Shown here in pieces: positions 49,201-61,200 of a DNA stretch of 64,000 nucleotides. The notes under the pieces were generated by a model. The model worked only from the letters and a program-made list of their open reading frames with translations, was not told the origin of the DNA and did not search any database. Source of the stretch: Siphonodentalium dalli (lineage: Eukaryota > Mollusca > Scaphopoda > Gadilida > Siphonodentaliidae); NCBI GenBank assembly GCA_032622095.1, contig CP136064.1, positions 249,707,827-249,771,826 on the forward strand, in the 5' to 3' direction. Every line of letters begins with the position of its first letter. The stretch's first letter is position 1. Made by a program: the position numbers and the translations under genes.

Positions 49201-52200
49201 AAGTAACTAGGCATTATCTCACATGATGGTTTAGCGCCCCGTGTGGATGGGTTGGTGTATACTATAAATTTAGATCCAACTACTGAGGAATCTTAAAACA
49301 TTATATTAGGAGAGTCATGCTGCTGAAAATAAATAGAGTATGGTCAGTGTTAATGCCTAAAACGAGACGCATGACTGTAATATAATATTCTTAACAAAAG
49401 TTGTAAGGACTAAATTCGAAACAATGAACACGTTTAAGCTTATGCGGGGTGTCTCTGTTTGCAAATAAATAGTGCCCAAAAAGGTAATTGTGTCATCATT
49501 GTTGTCAAAGCGGTCATCTTTAAACGAACAGACTCAAACAAGAAAGAAAATCAAACTCAGTTTTGGACATTTAGTTTTCCAAACCATGCGCCATAATTCC
49601 GGGGGGGCGGGTAAATTGCATCGGAATTCTCCAAATATAATTAGATTTAGTTTATGTTGAAACAGGTCAGTATTCTTGAGAAGTAACACGGTTGTAAAAC
49701 AATCTGAAATCTTTTCGTTCAGCCCATGCCGATATTCTATGGTATGGCCTACATACATTTCCAATAATATGTGTTTGTATATTCCATATTGTGCTAGTTA
49801 TTAAAACTAGAAAGATAATCTTTCAACTACGAATTGTACTCGTAGTTTGTGAGCATTATGTCATATTACGTAATCCCAGTGGCTGCAGACTGGCCGTCAT
49901 CAGCCAATTAATTAATGCATGTATTTATATAACACGATATCTACGCTCCATGTCCATTGATACTGACATGACTTAATATCGTGCCAAATTGACGACGAGA
50001 ATATTTTATCTAATTACTTCAAATTAGGCTCCTTTTGGTGCTGAAATTCGCTTCTTTGAAAAAATGCACACCGAGAACGGAACATACATGTATAACTACC
50101 TATAACGGGACATAACCGCATTCAAGTGATTATATAGTGTGTATTGTGATTTCAACCACACCATTGTCACGAACTATAAATATAAATTTTCTTAAATGGA
50201 CGATTTGGTTGAGAATTGGTAATTTTTACGCTTGAGTACTTCTGTGGTTATCAGCTATCGATATATGGTTATCAGAGTTACATCAATGCTCACAATACAT
50301 ATGATGAATAATTGTTTATTTTAATTTACCTTGCACACAGGTTATCTGGGGATGCTTCAGTTTGCAAATCAATCGTTTTCAAAACGGTAAAATGTTGATT
50401 CCATTATAAACCAGGTTGACGATTTATTTAACAAAATGACCTGTATTTACCCAATATATAAATATATACTCGCTATACTCACATCTGTTTCCGGTCCATC
50501 CAGTGTAGCAATTGCAGGTGTAGTTTCCCATACCGTTATCATAACAAGAGCCGTGATATCCACAAGGGTTATACACGCATGGTGACGTGTCTGTTGAAAA
50601 CAAGGAACCCGGCTTTAAAGTGTGGTTAGTAGATCACAATATGTACAAGCCTTAATGTTCTTAATAATTCGAATATTAATGTGTTATTGGAAATGTGTGA
50701 CATTATTGCCATGCGTTTGCTGAATTTGAAGTTCGCCATCAACAGTGATTATTGATATTTAGACGAAAAAGAGTTATGATTCGAAAACAATACATCAAAC
50801 AATATACCAATAAAGGAAGACGTACCTAATAAGATACACATATAGCTAAAGACTCAGAAACGCAAACACAACATTGTAGTAATCGTTTCCGCTAAAGTAA
50901 ATGCAATTTCCAACTTTTATTTTGTTCGGTAGGGAACAGTGATTGCATGTAGGAAATGATACTCACAGTTGTTCGTTTGGTTACCTGCAATGTTAGATTG
51001 ATAGCAAGTGAGTGGTCATCTATGAGTCTGTTGGTGATGTGGACTCATCATATAAATTGGTGAAATAAGTAACTAGGCATTATCTCACATGATACTTTAG
51101 CGCCCAGTGTGGATGGGTTGATGTATACTATAAATTGATATCCAACTACTGAGGAATCTTAAAACATTATATTAGGAGATTCATGCTGCTGAAAATTAAT
51201 AGAGTATGGTTAGTGTTAATGCCTAAAACGAGACGCATGACTATAATATAATATTCTTCACAAAAGCTGTAAGGTCTAAATTCAAAGTGCACAACGAGAA
51301 CGGAACATACATGTATAACTATATATAACGGGACATAACCACATTCACGTGATTACATGGTGTGTATTGTGATTTCAATCACACCATTATCACGAACTAT
51401 AAATATAAATTTTCTTACATGGACGATTTGGTTGAGAATTGGTAATTTTTACTTTTGAGTAGTTCTGTGATTATCAGCTGACGATATATGGTTATCAGAG
51501 TTACATCAATGCTCACAATACATATGATGATTAATTGTTTATTTTAATTTACCTTGCACACAGCTTATCTGGGGATGCTTCAGTTTGCCGCAAATCAATC
51601 GTTTTCAAAACGGTAAAATGTTGATTCCATTATAAACCAGGTTGACGATTTATTTAACAAAATGACTTGTATTTTCGCAATATATAAATATATACTCGCC
51701 ATATTCACAGCTGTGTCCTGTCCATCCAGTGTAGCAATTGCAGGTGTAGTTTCCCATACCGTTATCATAACAAGAGCCGTGATATCCACAAGGGTTATAC
51801 ACGCATGGTGACGTGTCTGTTGAAAACAAGGAACCCGTCTTTAAAGTGTGGTTAGTAGATCACAATCTGTACAAGTCTTAATGTTCTTAATAATTCGAAT
51901 ATTAATGTGTTATTGGAAATGTGTGACATCCTTGCCATGCGTTTGCTGAATTTGAAGTTCGCCATCAACAGTGATTATTGATATTTAGACGAAAAAGAGT
52001 TATGATTCGAAAACAATACATCAAACAATATACCAATAAAGGAAGACGTACCTAATAAGATACACATATAGCTAAAGACTCAGAAACGCAAACAAAACAT
52101 TGTAGTAATCGTTTCCGCTAAAGTAAATGCAATTTCCAACATTTATTTTGTTCGGTAGGGAACAGTGATTGCATGTAGGAAATGATACTCACAGTTGTTC

Positions 52201-55200
52201 GTTTGGTTACCTGCAATGGTAGATTGATAGCAAGTGAGTGGTCATCTATGAGTCTGTTGGTGATGTGGACTCATCGTATAAATTGGTGAAATAAGTAACT
52301 AGGCATTATCTCACATGATGGTTTAGCGCCCCGTGTGGATGGGTTGGTGTATACTATAAATTGAGATCCAACTACTGAGGAATCTTAAAACATTATATTA
52401 GGAGAGTCATGCTGCTGAAAATTAATAGAGTATGGTCAGTGTTAATGCCTAAAACGAGACGCATGACTATAATATAATATTCTTAACAAAAGTTGTAAGG
52501 ACTAAATTCGAAACAATGAACACGTTTAAGCTTATGCGGGGTGTCTCTGTTTGCAAATAAATAGTGCCCAAAAAGGTAATTGTGTCATCATTGTTGTCAA
52601 AGCGGTCATCTTTAAACGAACAGACTCAAACAAGAAAGAAAATCAAACTCAGTTTTGGACGTTTAGTTTTCCAAACCATGCGCCATAATTCCGGGGGGGG
52701 GGTAAATTGCATCGGAATTCTCCAAATATAATTAGATTTAGTTTATGTTGAAACAGGTCAGTATTCTTGAGAAGTAACACGGTTGTAAAACAATCTGAAA
52801 TCTTTTCGTTCAGCCCATGCCGATATTCTATGGTATGGCCTACATACATTTCCAATAATATGTGTTTGTAGATTCCATATTGTGCTAGTTATTAAAACTA
52901 GAAAGATAATCTTTCAACTACGAATTGTACTCGTAGTTTGTGAGCATTATGTCATATTACGTAATCCCAGTGGCTGCAGACTGGCCGTCATCAGCCAATT
53001 AATTAATGCATGTATTTATATAACACGATATCTACGCTCCATGTCCATTGATACTGACATGACTTAATATCGTGCCAAATTGACGACGAGAATATTTTAT
53101 CTAATTACTTCAAATTAGGCTCCTTTTGGTGCTGAAATTCGCTTCTTTGAAAAAATGCACACCGAGAACGGAACATACATGTATAACTACCTATAACGGG
53201 ACATAACCGCATTCAAGTGATTATATAGTGTGTATTGTGATTTCAACCACACCATTGTCACGAACTATAAATATAAATTTTCTTAAATGGACGATTTGGT
53301 TGAGAATTGGTAATTTTTACGCTTGAGTACTTCTGTGGTTATCAGCTATCGATATATGGTTATCAGAGTTACATCAATGCTCACAATACATATGATGAAT
53401 AATTGTTTATTTTAATTTACCTTGCACACAGGTTATCTGGGGATGCTTCAGTTTGCAAATCAATCGTTTTCAAAACGGTAAAATGTTGATTCCATTATAA
53501 ACCAGGTTGACGATTTATTTAACAAAATGACCTGTATTTACCCAATATATAAATATATACTCGCTATACTCACATCTGTTTCCGGTCCATCCAGTGTAGC
53601 AATTGCAGGTGTAGTTTCCCATACCGTTATCATAACAAGAGCCGTGATATCCACAAGGGTTATACACGCATGGTGACGTGTCTGTTGAAAACAAGGAACC
53701 CGGCTTTAAAGTGTGGTTAGTAGATCACAATCTGTACAAGCCTTAATGTTCTTAATAATTCGAATATTAATGTGTTATTGGAAATGTGTGACATTATTGC
53801 CATGCGTTTGCTGAATTTGAAGTTCGCCATCAACAGTGATTATTGATATTTAGACGAAAAAGAGTTATGATTCGAAAACAATACATCAAACAATATACCA
53901 ATAAAGGAAGACGTACCTAATAAGATACACATATAGCTAAAGACTCAGAAACGCAAACACAACATTGTAGTAATCGTTTCCGCTAAAGTAAATGCAATTT
54001 CCAACTTTTATTTTGTTCGGTAGGGAACAGTGATTGCATGTAGGAAATGATACTCACAGTTGTTCGTTTGGTTACCTGCAATGTTAGATTGATAGCAAGT
54101 GAGTGGTCATCTATGAGTCTGTTGGTGATGTGGACTCATCATATAAATTGGTGAAATAAGTAACTAGGCATTATCTCACATGATACTTTAGCGCCCAGTG
54201 TGGATGGGTTGATGTATACTATAAATTGATATCCAACTACTGAGGAATCTTAAAACATTATATTAGGAGATTCATGCTGCTGAAAATTAATAGAGTATGG
54301 TTAGTGTTAATGCCTAAAACGAGACGCATGACTATAATATAATATTCTTCACAAAAGCTGTAAGGTCTAAATTCAAAGTGCACAACGAGAACGGAACATA
54401 CATGTATAACTACCTATAACGGGACATAACCACATTCACGTGATTACATGGTGTGTATTGTGATTTCAATCACACCATTATCACGAACTATAAATATAAA
54501 TTTTCTTACATGGACGATTTGGTTGAGAATTGGTAATTTTTACTTTTGAGTACTTCTGTGATTATCAGCTGACGATATATGGTTATCAGAGTTACATCAA
54601 TGCTCACAATACATATGATGATTAATTGTTTATTTTAATTTACCTTGCACACAGCTTATCTGGGGATGCTTCAGTTTGCCGCAAATCAATCGTTTTCAAA
54701 ACGGTAAAATGTTGATTCCATTATAAACCAGGTTGACGATTTATTTAACAAAATGACTTGTATTTTCGCAATATATAAATATATACTCGCCATATTCACA
54801 GCTGTGTCCTGTCCATCCAGTGTAGCAATTGCAGGTGTAGTTTCCCATACCGTTATCATAACAAGAGCCGTGATATCCACAAGGGTTATACACGCATGGT
54901 GACGTGTCTGTTGAAAACAAGGAACCCGTCTTTAAAGTGTGGTTAGTAGATCACAATCTGTACAAGTCTTAATGTTCTTAATAATTCGAATATTAATGTG
55001 TTATTGGAAATGTGTGACATCCTTGCCATGCGTTTGCTGAATTTGAAGTTCGCCATCAACAGTGATTATTGATATTTAGACGAAAAAGAGTTATGATTCG
55101 AAAACAATACATCAAACAATATACCAATAAAGGAAGACGTACCTAATAAGATACACATATAGCTAAAGACTCAGAAACGCAAACAAAACATTGTAGTAAT

Positions 55201-58200
55201 CGTTTCCGCTAAAGTAAATGCAATTTCCAACATTTATTTTGTTCGGTAGGGAACAGTGATTGCATGTAGGAAATGATACTCACAGTTGTTCGTTTGGTTA
55301 CCTGCAATGGTAGATTGATAGCAAGTGAGTGGTCATCTATGAGTCTGTTGGTGATGTGGACTCATCGTATAAATTGGTGAAATAAGTAACTAGGCATTAT
55401 CTCACATGATGGTTTAGCGCCCCGTGTGGATGGGTTGGTGTATACTATAAATTGAGATCCAACTACTGAGGAATCTTAAAACATTATATTAGGAGAGTCA
55501 TGCTGCTGAAAATTAATAGAGTATGGTCAGTGTTAATGCCTAAAACGAGACGCATGACTATAATATAATATTCTTAACAAAAGTTGTAAGGACTAAATTC
55601 GAAACAATGAACACGTTTAAGCTTATGCGGGGTGTCTCTGTTTGCAAATAAATAGTGCCCAAAAAGGTAATTGTGTCATCATTGTTGTCAAAGCGGTCAT
55701 CTTTAAACGAACAGACTCAAACAAGAAAGAAAATCAAACTCAGTTTTGGACATTTAGTTTTCCAAACCATGCGCCATAATTCCGGGGGGGGGGGGTAAAT
55801 TGCATCGGAATTCTCCAAATATAATTAGATTTAGTTTATGTTGAAACAGGTCAGTATTCTTGAGAAGTAACACGGTTGTAAAACAATCTGAAATATTTTC
55901 GTTCAGCCCATGCCGATATTCTATGGTATGGCCTACATACATTTCCAATAATATGTGTTTGTAGATTCCATATTGTGCTAGTTATTAAAACTAGAAAGAT
56001 AATCTTTCAACTACGAATTGTACTCGTAGTTTGTGAGCATTATGTCATATTACGTAATCCCAGTGGCTGCAGACTGGCCGTCATCAGCCAATTAATTAAT
56101 GCATGTATTTATATAACACGATATCTACGCTCCATGTCCATTGATACTGACATGACTTAATATCGTGCCAAATTGACGACGAGAATATTTTATCTAATTA
56201 CTTCAAATTAGGCTCCTTTTGGTGCTGAAATTCGCTTCTTTGAAAAAATGCACACCGAGAACGGAACATACATGTATAACTACCTATAACGGGACATAAC
56301 CGCATTCAAGTGATTATATAGTGTGTATTGTGATTTCAACCACACCATTGTCACGAACTATAAATATAAATTTTCTTAAAGGTACGGTTGGCCTTGGCGG
56401 TGGGTATCCTGTGAAAATAATTCCACCCGTCAAAAACCGCCACAAACAGAAAGAACAACAAAATGTAGACAGACTTTGTCCGTATACAAATAAGAAATAT
56501 CGCATAAACAGTATGTTATGGTCATATTTTTGACCATTGTTATGTAAACAAAAGCCTAAAAAGTTACTTTTCTGGTGTTTGTTTATATTATGATGGTAAA
56601 CATAAAGAGCGTTCTTTGTGGGTGAATTCCTGATATGGAACGAATAAAGAGCGTTTATGTCATTTGTGTGTGATTAGCCAGCAGCATTGTGTTGTCTTCT
56701 GTAACACAATCAGGCTCTTGCTTAGGTAAAATATAGAAAATCTTTATGATAACATGCTGTTTACGCGATGGTCATGGTATATATGAACGAAACTGTATGC
56801 ATTTTAATGTTTTTCTGTTTACGGTGATTGGAAAAAATATGAATATTTTCGACAACTAAGGCCTCACGTGCCTTTAAATGGACGATTTGGTTGAGAATTG
56901 GTAATTTTTACGCTTGAGTACTTCTGTGGTTATCAGCTATCGATATATGGTTATCAGAGTTACATCAATGCTCACAATACATATGATGAATAATTGTTTA
57001 TTTTAATTTACCTTGCACACAGGTTATCTGGGGATGCTTCAGTTTGCAAATCAATCGTTTTCAAAACGGTAAAATGTTGATTCCATTATAAACCAGGTTG
57101 ACGATTTATTTAACAAAATGACCTGTATTTACCCAATATATAAATATATACTCGCTATACTCACATCTGTTTCCGGTCCATCCAGTGTAGCAATTGCAGG
57201 TGTAGTTTCCCATACCGTTATCATAACAAGAGCCGTGATATCCACAAGGGTTATACACGCATGGTGACGTGTCTGTTGAAAACAAGGAACCCGGCTTTAA
57301 AGTGTGGTTAGTAGATCACAATCTGTACAAGCCTTAATGTTCTTAATAATTCGAATATTAATGTGTTATTGGAAATGTGTGACATTATTGCCATGCGTTT
57401 GCTGAATTTGAAGTTCGCCATCAACAGTGATTATTGATATTTAGACGAAAAAGAGTTATGATTCGAAAACAATACATCAAACAATATACCAATAAAGGAA
57501 GACGTACCTAATAAGATACACATATAGCTAAAGACTCAGAAACGCAAACACAACATTGTAGTAATCGTTTCCGCTAAAGTAAATGCAATTTCCAACTTTT
57601 ATTTTGTTCGGTAGGGAACAGTGATTGCATGTAGGAAATGATACTCACAGTTGTTCGTTTGGTTACCTGCAATGTTAGATTGATAGCAAGTGAGTGGTCA
57701 TCTATGAGTCTGTTGGTGATGTGGACTCATCATATAAATTGGTGAAATAAGTAACTAGGCATTATCTCACATGATGGTTTCGCGCCCCGTGTGGATGGGT
57801 TGGTGTATACTATAAATTGAGATCCAACTACTGAGGAATCTTAAAACATTATATTAGGAGAGTCATGCTGCTGAAAATTAATAGAGTATGGTCAGTGTTA
57901 ATGCCTAAAACGAGACGCATGACTATAATATAATATTCTTAACAAAAGTTGTAAGGACTAAATTCGAAACAATGAACACGTTTAAGCTTATGCGGGGTGT
58001 CTCTGTTTGCAAATAAATAGTGCCCAAAAAGGTAATTGTGTCATCATTGTTGTCAAAGCGGTCATCTTTAAACGAACAGACTCAAACAAGAAAGAAAATC
58101 AAACTCAGTTTTGGACATTTAGTTTTCCAAACCATGCGCCATAATTCCGGGGGGGGGGGTAAATTGCATCGGAATTCTCCAAATATAATTAGATTTAGTT

Positions 58201-61200
58201 TATGTTGAAACAGGTCAGTATTCTTGAGAAGTAACACGGTTGTAAAACAATCTGAAATCTTTTCGTTCAGCCCATGCCGATATTCTATGGTATGGCCTAC
58301 ATACATTTCCAATAATATGTGTTTGTAGATTCCATATTGTGCTAGTTATTAAAACTAGAAAGATAATCTTTCAACTACGAATTGTACTCGTAGTTTGTGA
58401 GCATTATGTCATATTACGTAATCCCAGTGGCTGCAGACTGGCCGTCATCAGCCAATTAATTAATGCATGTATTTATATAACACGATATCTACGCTCCATG
58501 TCCATTGATACTGACATGACTTAAAATCGTGCCAAATTGACGACGAGAATATTTTATCTAATTACTTCAAATTAAGCTCCTTTTGGTGCTGAAATTCGCT
58601 TCTTTGAAAAAATGCACACCGAGAACGGAACATACATGTATAACTACCTATAACGGGACATAACCGCATTCAAGTGATTATATAGTGTGTATTGTGATTT
58701 CAACCACACCATTGTCACGAACTATAAATATAAATTTTCTTAAATGGACGATTTGGTTGAGAATTGGTAATTTTTACGCTTGAGTACTTCTGTGGTTATC
58801 AGCTATCGATATATGGTTATCAGAGTTACATCAATGCTCACAATACATATGATGAATAATTGTTTATTTTAATTTACCTTGCACACAGGTTATCTGGGGA
58901 TGCTTCAGTTTGCAAATCAATCGTTTTCAAAACGGTAAAATGTTGATTCCATTATAAACCAGGTTGACGATTTATTTAACAAAATGACCTGTATTTACCC
59001 AATATATAAATATATACTCGCTATACTCACATCTGTTTCCGGTCCATCCAGTGTAGCAATTGCAGGTGTAGTTTCCCATACTGTTATCATAACAAGAGCC
59101 GTGATATCCACAAGGGTTATACACGCATGGTGACGTGTCTGTTGAAAACAAGGAACCCGGCTTTAAAGTGTGGTTAGTAGATCACAATCTGTACAAGCCT
59201 TAATGTTCTTAATAATTCGAATATTAATGTGTTATTGGAAATGTGTGACATTATTGCCATGCGTTTGCTGAATTTGAAGTTCGCCATCAACAGTGATTAT
59301 TGATATTTAGACGAAAAAGAGTTATGATTCGAAAACAATACATCAAACAATATACCAATAAAGGAAGACGTACCTAATAAGATACACATATAGCTAAAGA
59401 CTCAGAAACGCAAACACAACATTGTAGTAATCGTTTCCGCTAAAGTAAATGCAATTTCCAACTTTTATTTTGTTCGGTAGGGAACAGTGATTGCATGTAG
59501 GAAATGATACTCACAGTTGTTCGTTTGGTTACCTGCAATGTTAGATTGATAGCAAGTGAGTGGTCATCTATGAGTCTGTTGGTGATGTGGACTCATCATA
59601 TAAATTGGTGAAATAAGTAACTAGGCATTATCTCACATGATACTTTAGCGCCCAGTGTGGATGGGTTGATGTATACTATAAATTGATATCCAACTACTGA
59701 GGAATCTTAAAACATTATATTAGGAGATTCATGCTGCTGAAAATTAATAGAGTATGGTTAGTGTTAATGCCTAAAACGAGACGCATGACTATAATATAAT
59801 ATTCTTCACAAAAGCTGTAAGGTCTAAATTCAAAGTGCACAACGAGAACGGAACATACATGTATAACTACCTATAACGGGACATAACCACATTCACGTGA
59901 TTACATGGTGTGTATTGTGATTTCAATCACACCATTATCACGAACTATAAATATAAATTTTCTTACATGGACGATTTGGTTGAGAATTGGTAATTTTTAC
60001 TTTTGAGTACTTCTGTGATTATCAGCTGACGATATATGGTTATCAGAGTTACATCAATGCTCACAATACATATGATGATTAATTGTTTATTTTAATTTAC
60101 CTTGCACACAGCTTATCTGGGGATGCTTCAGTTTGCCGCAAATCAATCGTTTTCAAAACGGTAAAATGTTGATTCCATTATAAACCAGGTTGACGATTTA
60201 TTTAACAAAATGACTTGTATTTTCGCAATATATAAATATATACTCGCCATATTCACAGCTGTGTCCTGTCCATCCAGTGTAGCAATTGCAGGTGTAGTTT
60301 CCCATACCGTTATCATAACAAGAGCCGTGATATCCACAAGGGTTATACACGCATGGTGACGTGTCTGTTGAAAACAAGGAACCCGTCTTTAAAGTGTGGT
60401 TAGTAGATCACAATCTGTACAAGTCTTAATGTTCTTAATAATTCGAATATTAATGTGTTATTGGAAATGTGTGACATCCTTGCCATGCGTTTGCTGAATT
60501 TGAAGTTCGCCATCAACAGTGATTATTGATATGCAGACGAAAAAGAGTTATGATTCGAAAACAATACATCAAACAATATACCAATAAAGGAAGACGTACC
60601 TAATAAGATACACATATAGCTAAAGACTCAGAAACGCAAACAAAACATTGTAGTAATCGTTTCCGCTAAAGTAAATGCAATTTCCAACATTTATTTTGTT
60701 CGGTAGGGAACAGTGATTGCATGTAGGAAATGATACTCACAGTTGTTCGTTTGGTTACCTGCAATGGTAGATTGATAGCAAGTGAGTGGTCATCTATGAG
60801 TCTGTTGGTGATGTGGACTCATCGTATAAATTGGTGAAATAAGTAACTAGGCATTATCTCACATGATGGTTTAGCGCCCCGTGTGGATGGGTTGGTGTAT
60901 ACTATAAATTGAGATCCAACTACTGAGGAATCTTAAAACATTATATTAGGAGAGTCATGCTGCTGAAAATTAATAGAGTATGGTCAGTGTTAATGCCTAA
61001 AACGAGACACATGACTATAATATAATATTCTTAACAAAAGTTGTAAGGACTAAATTCGAAACAATGAACACGTTTAAGCTTATGCGGGGTGTCTCTGTTT
61101 GCAAATAAATAGTGCCCAAAAAGGTAATTGTGTCATCATTGTTGTCAAAGCGGTCATCTTTAAACGAACAGACTCAAACAAGAAAGAAAATCAAACTCAG

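Larger units (their letters stand above)
46501..49665 (-). repeat. EGF array unit U3 (3165 bp), hybrid
   Basis: Starts as the U1/U2 subclass and switches to the later subclass at a scar near 46703-46720. Carries the first chimeric EGF exon. Confidence 0.9.
49666..52756 (-). repeat. EGF array unit U4 (3091 bp)
   Basis: Short subclass: about 71 bp containing GATACGTAGATACGTGG are gone, leaving CATTTCCAATAATATGTG. Chimeric plus B exon. Confidence 0.9.
52757..55849 (-). repeat. EGF array unit U5 (3093 bp)
   Basis: Short subclass, nearly identical to U4 across introns and exons. Confidence 0.9.
55850..58213 (-). repeat. EGF array unit U6, short (2364 bp with MITE)
   Basis: Contains a 498-bp MITE plus TSD, so only 1866 bp are array sequence. 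A whole short monomer (B exon and its microexon) is missing. The A/B marker switch lies between 57733 and 57775. Confidence 0.9.
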
